Below, one piece after another: positions 25,943 to 34,636 of a stretch of 64,000 nt of DNA. Position numbers and translations under genes: made by a program. The notes beneath the pieces were generated by a model, which saw only the letters and a list, made by a program, of their open reading frames with translations, had not been told where the DNA came from and made no database searches. Every line of letters begins with the position of its first letter. Positions within the stretch are counted from its first letter, which is position 1. Source of the DNA: Echinicola pacifica DSM 19836 (lineage in GTDB: Bacteria > Bacteroidota > Bacteroidia > Cytophagales > Cyclobacteriaceae); assembly GCF_000373245.1 (NCBI RefSeq), contig NZ_KB890760.1, positions 1-64,000 of the forward strand, given 5' to 3'.

Positions 25943-27949
25943 TTAATTTATGTTCCACACTACCGGCAAAAACACGCTCATCTCCGCCTGCCCCCGGTTG
26001 CTCCAAGAGAAGTAAGGGACCATTTTGGTTTTGATGGGAGTAAATGACGGTTTAGAAATAGACCCGTAAAGGGTGCTTTGTTTATTATTACGTACCAATA
26101 AAGAGCCTTCTAGCGTACAGAGTCCTCCCAGGAAATCAGGTTGAAATACTGGGGTCCACTGCGTGTCGGCGCTGATATATACATCGAGAATTGAGGTGCT
26201 TTTTGGCAAATCTGGTGATTCAACACAATAGACTATTGGTCCTCGCTTCAGTGCAATATGGTTTCTAACCTCTTCGATCCTTGGGTGACCTTCCATTTGG
26301 CAGATTTCCATGGGTAAATCTAGACCGATGTGGTCTCCAGCTTTCCATTTTCGCAGTATTTTGCAGTAGGTGCCGGCCTTGCAGCTTTCTTCCCAAAGCT
26401 CACCATTGATACGTAGAGAAGCTCCCTTTGCCCAGTCAGGAATCCTGAAAGCGATTTCAAAAGCAGCCTCTTTGCATTTTTCTAGGCTTATATTAATTAG
26501 CCCCTCCCAAGGATAGTTTGTTTCCTGGACCAAATGTATCTCAGTTCCATCCTGCAACTGGCTATCTAGTCTATTGCTGCCATAGAGGTTTACCGCCAGT
26601 CCCTTTTCGGATAAGCTATAAGCCCAGTTGGAGAAGTTGGCAATAGTCCTTACCAGATTTGGAGGGCAGCAAAAACAGGCCAAATAGGGTTCGCGATTGG
26701 GGGTTTCCGTGACATTTTCATGAGAATGGTAATCCCGCGTATCATTTACCATTCTTAGCGGATTGGAATAGAAGTACTCTTTTCCCGAATCGCTGATGCC
26801 CACCATACCACTGTTGAACATCACCAATTCGATGATATCGGCATATTTGGACTCCCCATGGATCCCTAACATCCGATAGCTGAACATGGCATTGCAGAGG
26901 TTAGCGCAGGTTTCGTTATAGGCCGTCAGGTTGGGCATCATATACCCATCGATAAAGCCCTCCTCGATCATATCTCTATTGCTGGAAGCACCATAATGCG
27001 CCTGACCTACCGCACCCGTCAGATACATTTTTTGCTCGGTCACATTTTTCCACAGCTTATCCAATGCCTCTATAAGCGCTTTTTCTCCAGTCTCTGCATA
27101 GACATCAGCGGCTCCTGCATAATAATACAAAGCCAAAACGGCATGCCCCACCGCTTCCTCAGATTCTCGCAGTGGCAGTCGTTCCTGCACCATATCACCG
27201 ATGGGATAGCCTTCTGTGGTGGCGTTATGCTCCACTTTATACTTTCCTCGATTATTGATAAATTTCTCAGCTAGCTGCAGGTATTTCGATTCGGAGGTCA
27301 CCCGATAGAGATCCACCAAGCCCATAATTTGAGTTTGGTTGAATCCAAATCGAGCCAAATGATCATTTTCCGGCATAAATAAGCTATAGAGCAGGTCCGC
27401 CTGCCGTAGGGCGATATCCAGAAAATTCCTTTGGCCAGTGATACGATAATGGATACAGGCACTGATCAGCAGGTGCCCCGTATTGTACATTTCATGGTAC
27501 TTTCTGTTTTGGTACCGACCCAGTTCTTCCCGGAGCTGGATCTGGGTTTGTAAGTACCCATCCTCTTCCTGCGCCTTGCCGATTATTCGGATATATTCAT
27601 CCAGCTCCTCTAATAGCTGTGGCGATTGCCGGATGGCATAGACGTAGCATTTTGCCTCCATATACTTATAGAAGTCTCCATCGTGCCAGTACATGCCTTG
27701 ATGTTCTCCAGTCTTTTCTCCCGCAGCAATTTTGAAATTATTCAACGCATGACCCACGTCTCCGCAGAGCAGCTCTCCCATATAGGGAACCATGGTATCC
27801 GTCGCCTTCTGGAATTTATCCGCCCAGAAGCCCTTCGTCCATCGGCTGTGCCCAATAGGCAGATTCCTAAATTTGACATAGCCACTAGTTGGAGATAATG
27901 TAGGTTCTCTAAACCCTGTCATTTCTGTATTTCCAATTTTATTGCTCAT
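25943..27949 (-). CDS. GH127-family glycoside hydrolase, cytoplasmic
   Basis: GH127 enzyme with an alpha/alpha toroid and C-terminal beta domains. From ATG 27949 (668 aa): Glu346 and Cys348 in YNETCA, and Cys427-Cys428 in CFCCPPN, match the zinc and nucleophile set of Bifidobacterium HypBA1 (Glu338, Cys340, Cys417, Cys418). Glu330, 16 residues before Glu346, sits at the position of its acid/base Glu322. There is no signal peptide, so it is cytoplasmic. Founding members are beta-L-arabinofuranosidases, but in carrageenan loci GH127 proteins are 3,6-anhydro-D-galactosidases, which fits this operon. The ATG overlaps the TGA of the MFS gene (ATGA), implying coupled translation. The frame is open upstream to 28201 but lies inside the MFS gene there. 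Confidence 0.88.
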   Translation of the reverse strand: MSNKIGNTEMTGFREPTLSPTSGYVKFRNLPIGHSRWTKGFWADKFQKATDTMVPYMGELLCGDVGHALNNFKIAAGEKTGEHQGMYWHDGDFYKYMEAKCYVYAIRQSPQLLEELDEYIRIIGKAQEEDGYLQTQIQLREELGRYQNRKYHEMYNTGHLLISACIHYRITGQRNFLDIALRQADLLYSLFMPENDHLARFGFNQTQIMGLVDLYRVTSESKYLQLAEKFINNRGKYKVEHNATTEGYPIGDMVQERLPLRESEEAVGHAVLALYYYAGAADVYAETGEKALIEALDKLWKNVTEQKMYLTGAVGQAHYGASSNRDMIEEGFIDGYMMPNLTAYNETCANLCNAMFSYRMLGIHGESKYADIIELVMFNSGMVGISDSGKEYFYSNPLRMVNDTRDYHSHENVTETPNREPYLACFCCPPNLVRTIANFSNWAYSLSEKGLAVNLYGSNRLDSQLQDGTEIHLVQETNYPWEGLINISLEKCKEAAFEIAFRIPDWAKGASLRINGELWEESCKAGTYCKILRKWKAGDHIGLDLPMEICQMEGHPRIEEVRNHIALKRGPIVYCVESPDLPKSTSILDVYISADTQWTPVFQPDFLGGLCTLEGSLLVRNNKQSTLYGSISKPSFTPIKTKMVPYFSWSNRGQAEMSVFLPVVWNIN

Positions 27950-29511
27950 GACCTTACTAGTTTTCGTTGAATATCTTCTAGACTCATATTCTTTGTCTCT
28001 TTTAAGTATGCACTCAATATTAGGAAGCCGATCAATACTATAAATCCATAAGAAAGAAAGGTGGAGGCGGCTCCCATCTCCGCTAGCTGCCAGGGGAAAA
28101 ACTGCTGTACCAAATAGCTGGTAAAGCTGGAGATCAGTGTGAATAAGGGGATGGCTACCCCTCGAATCGGTATAGGAAATATCTCCGAAAATAACACCCA
28201 CATGATGGGCCCTACAGAAAAATGAAAAGCTGCGATGAAGCTCAGAATTCCTATGAATATAAGTCCTGAGTTTAATGAGGCAGCTTTTTGGAGAATTATG
28301 GCCTCATGCTTTTTTCCTGCTTCACGCCCCATGCTTTTTATAATGGCCTGCTTAAAAGCGATATCACCTTCATATTTAATTCCCCTTAGATCCCGTAATG
28401 TAGAGGCGTTTGGGAGCTCGGATAATTCCGATATTGACTGCTCGGTGAGTAGGTATTCTGCGGAATGAAACCCATAGGCACATACCGCTAGGCTTATAAT
28501 AATCCATATTAGCCCACCAAGGACCATTATTTTTCTGCCTATTTTATCGATAAGCAGTAGCGCCAAAAAGGTGAAGGCAATACTCGTAATCCCTATCCAG
28601 ATGGCTTGCAGAAATGCCGCATCCGTACCCAGGCCCATTTGTTCAATTACTGTGGGGGCATAAAATAATATGGCATTGATACCGGTCGCCTGCTGGACAA
28701 TGGCCATCGTCAGACCAATGACAAGTATTACACGCATACGTTTACTAAAAATGGTTCGGATTTGCTCCGCCACTTTATGATTGCTGCTGTGATCGGCCAT
28801 GCTCAGCTTCATCTCTTCTAGTTGGGACTCTACTTTATCCTTAGGATATATTTTGCTAAGGGTGATTTTTGACTGATCCATTTTTCCCTGATAGATAAGC
28901 CAGGCAGGGCTGCGGGGGATTATCATCAATAAGCCCAGCCATAGTAAGGCAGGTATCACCTCCATGCCCAGCATCCATCGCCAGGTATATTGGTCCAGAC
29001 CAATGCTGCGTACCCAGTCCACTCCAGAATCTGCCCAAATAAGAATGAGGTAATTCAGAAAATATGCGGCAGATAGGCCCAGCACGATATTGATTTGGGT
29101 CATCGAAACCAACTTGCCGCGCCAGCGGGGAGGAGCGATCTCCCCGATATACATGGAGGCCAGGGAGATCGAGCTAAACGCCAGGCCACCCACAAACCTG
29201 GCAATGACCAGGTGAATAAAGGTGGGGGCCAACGCCGAGGCGATGGCCGAAATTAAATACAAGAATGCCACAATCTGCAAGGTGGTTTTCCGGCCTAGTT
29301 TATTGCAGGAAATTCCCGCCAGGGGTAAGGCAAATAATACTCCCAAAACTGGTGCACTTACCGCTGCACCGAGCTGCAAATCGCTGAGAGAAAATTCCTC
29401 TACAATAAACTTCACGGTGCCGGAGATCACCGCAGCATCAAGCCCAAAAATGAATCCGCCCATCGCCACGATGGAAGAATATGCATAAGCGTTTCTTTTA
29501 TAGGTATTCAT
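27946..29511 (-). CDS. MFS sugar porter (sugar:H+ symporter)
   Basis: Twelve-helix major facilitator of the sugar porter family, inner membrane. Visible signatures are GGFIFGLDAAVISG near residue 18, GRKTTLQ near 72, RFVGGLAFSSISLASMYIGEIAPPRWRG near 104, QQATGINAILFYAP near 272 and GRKIMVLGG near 323. A long insertion (about 355-405) separates helices 9 and 10, as in XylE-like porters of Bacteroidota. It is the second gene of the operon, 54 bp after the sulfatase gene and overlapping the GH127 start by 4 bp. It probably imports the desulfated oligosaccharide or the monosaccharide; specificity is unknown. Confidence 0.9.
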   Translation of the reverse strand: MNTYKRNAYAYSSIVAMGGFIFGLDAAVISGTVKFIVEEFSLSDLQLGAAVSAPVLGVLFALPLAGISCNKLGRKTTLQIVAFLYLISAIASALAPTFIHLVIARFVGGLAFSSISLASMYIGEIAPPRWRGKLVSMTQINIVLGLSAAYFLNYLILIWADSGVDWVRSIGLDQYTWRWMLGMEVIPALLWLGLLMIIPRSPAWLIYQGKMDQSKITLSKIYPKDKVESQLEEMKLSMADHSSNHKVAEQIRTIFSKRMRVILVIGLTMAIVQQATGINAILFYAPTVIEQMGLGTDAAFLQAIWIGITSIAFTFLALLLIDKIGRKIMVLGGLIWIIISLAVCAYGFHSAEYLLTEQSISELSELPNASTLRDLRGIKYEGDIAFKQAIIKSMGREAGKKHEAIILQKAASLNSGLIFIGILSFIAAFHFSVGPIMWVLFSEIFPIPIRGVAIPLFTLISSFTSYLVQQFFPWQLAEMGAASTFLSYGFIVLIGFLILSAYLKETKNMSLEDIQRKLVRS

Positions 29512-29565
29512 GGACAGCTTTTGACTTTAGAATAATAATAGGACTGCTAAATGGGATAGATACGT

Positions 29566-31266
29566 TTAGAATAAATCCTGACTAAGTTGCTTTAGCATTT
29601 CTTCCACTAGACCGGGGACGGTATCTGCTATATTGACGGTCTCAGAGCCATCGTTTTGATGATCATAGAGCTCCACAAAGATGGGCCGCTCCTGTGGTGA
29701 CCTGCGGTCTTTCCATGCCACCATCCGGTACCTATCCGTTCTCATGGCATAGCCCATTAGGTGATTTTCAAATAAATCCCGATCCCATTTATCTTTTTGC
29801 TGTTCTTTTATTCGTTCCTCTACTTCCTGTATCAAAGGGCCAAAATAAGTCTCCCGCATCCCTTGAGAAAGTGGGTTCGCCGCCCACTCCCGCAAAGCAG
29901 GCGTGGGAAATTGGCTATAGGCAGCCGCCTTCCAGGGAAGATCTGGCTCGCTGAGCAGGGGGACAAAACTCTGACCTTCTACATGGTCTGGTATAGGCAA
30001 ACCCGCTAATTCTGAAAGTGTGGGATATAAATCGATAAGCTCGACCAAGGCATCCGTATGCCGCCCTCTATTCTTTTCCTTCATTGTAGGGCTCCACACG
30101 ATCAGTGGCACGCGAGTCGCGATTTCATAATTGGTTGCTTTTCCCCAAATCCCCATTTCTCCCAGGTGCCATCCATGATCGCTCCAGATCACGATGATCG
30201 TATTGTCTCGCAGACCAGACTCCTCCAGAGCAGCGATCACTTTCCCTATTTGTGCATCTACATAGCTGACACTTGCCAGATAGGCATGCTTTAGGCTGAG
30301 GGCTAAATCCTCGCTAATTGGGCCTTCTTTGGGGATTCCATAGCGCACTCGGAGCTCAAAAGAAGGATGGATCCCCATCGCTGCTCCATCCAGGGGAGGG
30401 GAGGTTTGGGTGGAGAGTTTGATGTCTTTTCGGTCGTATAAGTCCCAGTATTTTTTAGGCACTGCCCAGTTCAAATGGGGTCTATAATAACCTAGCCCCA
30501 TAAAAAACGGCTTATCACTCGTCGCAACGAGGTCCTTCATCGTGGCTATAGCCAGCTCAGTATCGTATCCATCTTCATAGGTATTGTCCGGCACATCTGC
30601 ACTTTCAAAGGCTGGACCATTGCCGAGACCGCGTTTTGCCGCATCTCCATACCGGGCTATCATCTCTGCCTTATATTTTCTGAAAATCTCCTGGTTCTCC
30701 GCCAAGGCATAGCCTCCGATCAACTGAGGTTCCTTTACCTCCATTTTGTCTTTTGCCGGGCGTCTGTTCCATGATAATTCCGGATCATTATATTCCCCAT
30801 GGTATATTTTACCAATATTCACCGCCTCATATCCGTTGTTTATAAAATGCTGAGGAAGGGTGATGATATCAGGGTTAAGATCACGGAAATAAGTGTAGTT
30901 TTCGACCACACCGATCGTTTCCGGTCTAGCACCTGTCATTACACTGGCTCGGGAAGGACTGCAGATTGCCTGCTGGCAATAGGCCCTTTCAAAAAGAATT
31001 CCCTCTGCAGCCAGGGCGTCTAAGTTTGGCGTGACGGCTATCTCAGAACCGTATGCTCCCAATTCCGGCCTAAGGTCGTCTATGGCGATAAAGAGGATAT
31101 TGGGCTGAGTACCCTGAGCGTGCAGCGGTCCTGCCAGACTAATATATAGAAGCAGATATATAATTAAAAATGGTTTTGCGGGGGCAATTAAATGCTTCTC
31201 CTTCAGAAGACTAGTCGTCCTCAATTTTTTATCTTCTACTCCAGTAGCATTGATATGAATCTTCAT
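29566..31266 (-). CDS. family S1 sulfatase (iduronate-2-sulfatase-like)
   Basis: Exported formylglycine sulfatase. A long N-terminal extension and hydrophobic signal (about residues 30-50, ending LHAQ) are followed by metal-binding Asp63-Asp64 in IAIDDLRPELG, the activation motif Cys102-Ser-Pro-Ser-Arg106, IGKIYHG near 152 and WSDHGWHLGEMGIWGK near 337. The DDLRPELG and DHGWHLGE motifs are those of iduronate-2-sulfatase-like enzymes (S1_7), a class that also occurs in the Zobellia carrageenan locus. First gene of the operon ending at 20881, with an operator pair about 226 bp upstream. Substrate is inferred to be a sulfated galactan oligosaccharide. Confidence 0.88.
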   Translation of the reverse strand: MKIHINATGVEDKKLRTTSLLKEKHLIAPAKPFLIIYLLLYISLAGPLHAQGTQPNILFIAIDDLRPELGAYGSEIAVTPNLDALAAEGILFERAYCQQAICSPSRASVMTGARPETIGVVENYTYFRDLNPDIITLPQHFINNGYEAVNIGKIYHGEYNDPELSWNRRPAKDKMEVKEPQLIGGYALAENQEIFRKYKAEMIARYGDAAKRGLGNGPAFESADVPDNTYEDGYDTELAIATMKDLVATSDKPFFMGLGYYRPHLNWAVPKKYWDLYDRKDIKLSTQTSPPLDGAAMGIHPSFELRVRYGIPKEGPISEDLALSLKHAYLASVSYVDAQIGKVIAALEESGLRDNTIIVIWSDHGWHLGEMGIWGKATNYEIATRVPLIVWSPTMKEKNRGRHTDALVELIDLYPTLSELAGLPIPDHVEGQSFVPLLSEPDLPWKAAAYSQFPTPALREWAANPLSQGMRETYFGPLIQEVEERIKEQQKDKWDRDLFENHLMGYAMRTDRYRMVAWKDRRSPQERPIFVELYDHQNDGSETVNIADTVPGLVEEMLKQLSQDLF

Positions 31267-31455
31267 ATTAGTAATTATTTTGGGTTCAATGATTGGTCAA
31301 GTGATCCAGTAACGGCCTTGTCAATTGCCTCACCACCTCATTTATAGATTATGAATAAGCAGAATCCCTAAGTAGTCAAATGGTATAATTCCACTTGTTT
31401 TTCACCTCTCTCAATGTGATTTCGGTGGGTTATCCGACTTAATCAATCTCTATTA

Positions 31456-31522
31456 CAAAAGAGCCGTAAAATTCAGCCCTCCTGTTTGTGGATTTTACCT
31501 TGGTATTACACTATTTTACCTT
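31456..31522 (-). promoter_or_regulatory. AraC-type operator and promoter of the sulfatase operon
   Basis: Two identical half-sites ATTTTACCTT (plus strand, 31492 and 31513) start exactly 21 bp apart. A minus-strand CTCTTTTG at 31456-31463, keeping the TTTG of the -7 box, lies 36 bp from the proximal half-site start, the same distance as at the transporter-dau promoter. This is the cleanest of the four repeats in the locus. Confidence 0.75.
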
Positions 31523-31540
31523 ATTCGCCTAATAGGCAAA

Positions 31541-31569
31541 ATAAAAGGCCCAGAATGCTATCCGGGCCT
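31541..31569 (-). terminator. terminator of the transporter-dau operon
   Basis: Inverted repeat AGGCCC (31546-31551) / GGGCCT (31564-31569), followed on the minus strand by TTTATTTT, shortly after the aldolase stop. Confidence 0.75.
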
Positions 31570-31599
31570 CTTACTACTCACTTTGGTTCCAATTAAGTG

Positions 31600-32250
31600 T
31601 TACTGTATTTGATTATATAAGGCTTCTGATCTGATATGTCTGAAATGCCGCTCAAGGCCTACCAAGTCCTCCATTTCTATTAACTTCTTGTCAAATAGGG
31701 AACTTCCCATGCCAACGCCTATTGCCCCTGCTGCAAAGAAGGAGCGGATATTGGAGGCATCAACGCCTCCAGTAGGGAGCAATTTGATTTGGTTCAATGG
31801 GGCTAAAATATCCCTGATATAAGTAGTCCCTAATTGAGTGGCGGGAAAGACCTTTACCGCTGATGCCCCTGCGGACCAAGCTAGATGGATCTCAGTAGGA
31901 GTGAAGGCCCCTGCAAATACCGGGATTTTTAGCGCTACACATTGTTGGATTACGGCCTTGTCCACTATGGGGGTGACTATAAACTGGGCACCTGAATCAA
32001 TCGCTATATCCAAATCTTCCATGGTGCAGACAGTGCCTGCCCCTATATTAAGATCTGGAAAGGTCTGCCGGAGCAGATGGATCATCTCTGCCGCGGAAGG
32101 GCTGTTCATCGTGATCTCCAAGGTCGTAAGGCCTGACTGGGAATAGACCCTTGTAATATCGGTCAGCAGCGAAGGAGCCATGCCTCTCACAATCCCTATA
32201 ATTGGCGCCTCATAGAATTTTTCCCAGGAAAATGTCTCAATATTTTTCAT
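31600..32250 (-). CDS. 2-keto-3-deoxy-6-phosphogalactonate/gluconate aldolase (DauD/DgoA-like)
   Basis: Class I aldolase of the KDPG/KDPGal family, splitting the phosphorylated keto-deoxy sugar acid to pyruvate and glyceraldehyde 3-phosphate in the cytoplasm. Glu45 in TTLEITM, the GAGTV motif near 70, the Schiff-base Lys133 in SAVKVFPA and the phosphate-binding LLPTGGVD near 157 are visible. Length (216 aa) is normal. It overlaps the kinase gene by 14 bp, so the two are translationally linked. The DgoK-type partner kinase favours the galacto (KDPGal) substrate. Confidence 0.9.
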   Translation of the reverse strand: MKNIETFSWEKFYEAPIIGIVRGMAPSLLTDITRVYSQSGLTTLEITMNSPSAAEMIHLLRQTFPDLNIGAGTVCTMEDLDIAIDSGAQFIVTPIVDKAVIQQCVALKIPVFAGAFTPTEIHLAWSAGASAVKVFPATQLGTTYIRDILAPLNQIKLLPTGGVDASNIRSFFAAGAIGVGMGSSLFDKKLIEMEDLVGLERHFRHIRSEALYNQIQ

Positions 32251-33190
32251 ACAATCCCATTAGTTTACGTTGACCAGTTAAAAAGGCCTTTTCGAGTGCT
32301 TCGCCATCTAGCAATACTAATAGCTCCTGAGGAAATAAATAATTAAGGGCTAGAGCATAATTTTCGAACATAGGACTAGAGGCCGCAAGCACGATTTTTT
32401 CTTTATAAGATTTGAGATGGGAGAGTTCATCGCCAATCAATATCCCACTCAAATAGCTGTAATTTAATTCCTTACTCTGCTGGCTTAAGACCTCCTTGGC
32501 TCGCACTGAAAATAAAGAGCCCGTAAAGCCATTTGTGAAACCTAGGCTAAGTCCTTCCTCAAAAGTAGCCTGCGTCTGTGGATTTAAGGAGGTAGCCTGC
32601 ACCGATGTTTTTAGAATACTATTCAAGGTGAGCAATTCGAACAGCTCCCCCGTCATATAAGTGCTGAAATCCGTGAACACTTCCGAAACATATCGAATAT
32701 GCTTGCTGTGTGTGCCAGGGAGGATCAAGGTCGCCTCGGAGAAGGTCTTTAAGGTCTCTTCTAAACCCAGCGCCTGAACTTCCTCGCCTCTCATCATTCC
32801 ATCTTCACTCTTCACTCCAGAAATTAATAATAAGTCCAAGCCAGAGGCTGTTTGGAGTAGGGTTACTGGCAGCTGGTCCCCGGAAGCCGCAAAGGGCAAA
32901 CTGGCATAAGGGAGATCGATAAGACCAATATTGGAGGTGATCATCCCAGCAGCGATTACAGGGACTCCTATTGGGTCTATGGGCAACTTATTTATTTGGC
33001 TCGCCAAAAAACAAGAAAAATACGTTTCCCTGTTGAGCTCACGTTGCTTCATAAATTCCTCATTGAGGACCTTGATACCCACGGGGGCTTGATGCTGGGC
33101 GAGGACCTTCAGTGATTTAGTTTCCACCAGCCTTAGCCTTAAATTCGTGGTTCCCCAATCACAGCTGATGAAATAAGCAGAAGTTTCCAT
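32237..33190 (-). CDS. 2-keto-3-deoxygalactonate kinase (DauC/DgoK-like)
   Basis: Cytoplasmic kinase of the DgoK family, making 2-keto-3-deoxy-6-phosphogalactonate. Visible features are the N-terminal phosphate loop ISCDWGTTNLRLRL (residues 8-21), GVPVIAAGMITSNIG near 97, ATLILPGTHSKHI near 156 and a C-terminal GEALEKAFLTGQ. It is DgoK-type (galactonokinase), not the PfkB-type KdgK, which points to D-galacto chemistry and so to 3,6-anhydro-D-galactose rather than the L-form from agar. Its ATG follows immediately after the aldehyde dehydrogenase stop. Confidence 0.88.
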   Translation of the reverse strand: METSAYFISCDWGTTNLRLRLVETKSLKVLAQHQAPVGIKVLNEEFMKQRELNRETYFSCFLASQINKLPIDPIGVPVIAAGMITSNIGLIDLPYASLPFAASGDQLPVTLLQTASGLDLLLISGVKSEDGMMRGEEVQALGLEETLKTFSEATLILPGTHSKHIRYVSEVFTDFSTYMTGELFELLTLNSILKTSVQATSLNPQTQATFEEGLSLGFTNGFTGSLFSVRAKEVLSQQSKELNYSYLSGILIGDELSHLKSYKEKIVLAASSPMFENYALALNYLFPQELLVLLDGEALEKAFLTGQRKLMGLYEKY

Positions 33191-34636
33191 CTAAATAATA
33201 GCTTTGGTTACCCGCTTTCGGATGAGGTAATCGTCCAGGGCATAGGAGGAACAATCCACGCCGATGCCGCTATTCTTTATCCCTCCATGTGGAAGATAAA
33301 TATCGAATTTCAACCCATTGAGGTGAACTTCCCCAAACGCCAGCTTCTCGGAGAAGAATTCTAAGAAGGACTTATCTTTGGTGAAGACATAGGAGGCCAA
33401 ACCTGCTTCTGTACCATTGGCATATTGCAATACTTCCTCCTTAGTGTCAAAGGGGATGATGATGGCAATAGGTCCAAAGATCTCCTCTTGTAATACTGGA
33501 GCCTCTGCATTGTCCATCCTTATTATCGTAGGTTGAAAATAAAAGCCCTTAGTGTCCGGGGCCTTTCCGCCATAGACTAATTCTCCTCCTTGCTGCAGGG
33601 CCATGTCCACTATTGAGGCTGCTTTTTTCACTGAGGCCTGATTGGCTAGAGGGCCCATCTGAACAGCATTTTCTCTTCCAAAACCAATTTTCGTCGTGCT
33701 GAATTTTGCCTTTATCCCCTCCATAAATTCATCAATTACAGAGGCATGGATATAAAAACGATTGGGAGCCACGCAAATCTGCCCCGCATTGCCCGTTTTC
33801 AAAGCCGCTCCGATGGCTATCGCTTGATCCATATCCGCATCCTCAAAAACAATAAAAGGAGCATTTCCCCCACATTCCATGCTATAGCGTTTGATGGAGG
33901 TTTTGCAGCTTTGCCCAATGAGCTTTTGCGCCGTTTCGGTGGAGCCTATCATCGTTATTAATTGAGGAATTGTGCTTTCGCAAAGTGGCTTTCCTACATT
34001 TTCCACCGATCCACATAGCACATTGATTACTCCTTTAGGAAAGTCGATTTCATCGCATATCTCTCCAATGATATAGGCCGATAGAGGAGAGAATTCAGAT
34101 GGTTTGATGATAATGCTGCATCCAGAGGCTAGGGCTGGGCCTAGCTTAAAGCCGAGGTTTAGCAAGGGGAAATTATAAGCTAAAAAAGCCACCACCACCC
34201 CAAGAGGCTGGGATACGAGGCTGTGCTCATGAGTCCCTTCCTTATCCGGGATGGGCACATCTTTCTTTTTTTTGATTTCTTCTGTGTAATAGGCCAGGGA
34301 ATTGGTCAGGCTCGTAAGGTCTTCCTCAGTTCCTTCCCATACTTTTCCCATCTCATACATGATACTCTCTCTGAGTCGATCTCCGTAGTGCAATATTGCC
34401 TTGCGGAGTTTCCCGATCCACTCCAACCGCTCCTCCAGAGGCAGGGTGGACCAATAGGCAAAACCACTCTGCGCATACTGCAAGGTATCCAGGCTGTCTT
34501 GCTTACTCGCCCAGGCAATGGTGGCAATAGGCTCTTCTGTGCCTGGACATATAACTTCAAATTTCTCATGGCTTGAGGAATCTCTGAGTTCACCGCCCAG
34601 GTATAATTTTTTATGACCGAATTTCAAATTTTTCAT
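33191..34636 (-). CDS. aldehyde dehydrogenase (DauA-like)
   Basis: NAD(P)-dependent aldehyde dehydrogenase, proposed to oxidise 3,6-anhydro-D-galactose to the aldonate. The active Cys is in GNAGQICVAPNRF and the general-base Glu in YSMECGGNAPF; the Rossmann part shows VAFLAYNFPLLN and IIIKPSEFSPLSA, and LQEEIFGPIAII is the usual C-terminal motif. Length is about 481 aa from the ATG at 34636, which overlaps the end of the upstream enolase gene by 26 bp; an ATG at 34654 is an alternative. Cytoplasmic. The aldehyde substrate is inferred from the neighbours only. Confidence 0.88.
   Translation of the reverse strand: MKNLKFGHKKLYLGGELRDSSSHEKFEVICPGTEEPIATIAWASKQDSLDTLQYAQSGFAYWSTLPLEERLEWIGKLRKAILHYGDRLRESIMYEMGKVWEGTEEDLTSLTNSLAYYTEEIKKKKDVPIPDKEGTHEHSLVSQPLGVVVAFLAYNFPLLNLGFKLGPALASGCSIIIKPSEFSPLSAYIIGEICDEIDFPKGVINVLCGSVENVGKPLCESTIPQLITMIGSTETAQKLIGQSCKTSIKRYSMECGGNAPFIVFEDADMDQAIAIGAALKTGNAGQICVAPNRFYIHASVIDEFMEGIKAKFSTTKIGFGRENAVQMGPLANQASVKKAASIVDMALQQGGELVYGGKAPDTKGFYFQPTIIRMDNAEAPVLQEEIFGPIAIIIPFDTKEEVLQYANGTEAGLASYVFTKDKSFLEFFSEKLAFGEVHLNGLKFDIYLPHGGIKNSGIGVDCSSYALDDYLIRKRVTKAII

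Larger units (their letters stand above)
31267..31599. other. intergenic region between the dau operon and the sulfatase operon
   Basis: It holds the terminator of the upstream operon (31541-31569), the operator repeats of the downstream operon (31492-31522) and a -7 candidate (31456-31463). The leader to the sulfatase start would be about 180 nt. Nothing else was recognised. Confidence 0.6.

Noticed and set aside
25943-27949. Arabinan-degrading GH127 beta-L-arabinofuranosidase
   Set aside because: The catalytic residues would allow it, but no arabinose genes are near and all neighbours belong to sulfated-galactan and anhydrogalactose chemistry.
27949-28201. Longer 752-residue version of the GH127 protein
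   Set aside because: The extra 84 residues lie inside the MFS gene and have no family similarity; the ATG overlapping the MFS stop is a better start.
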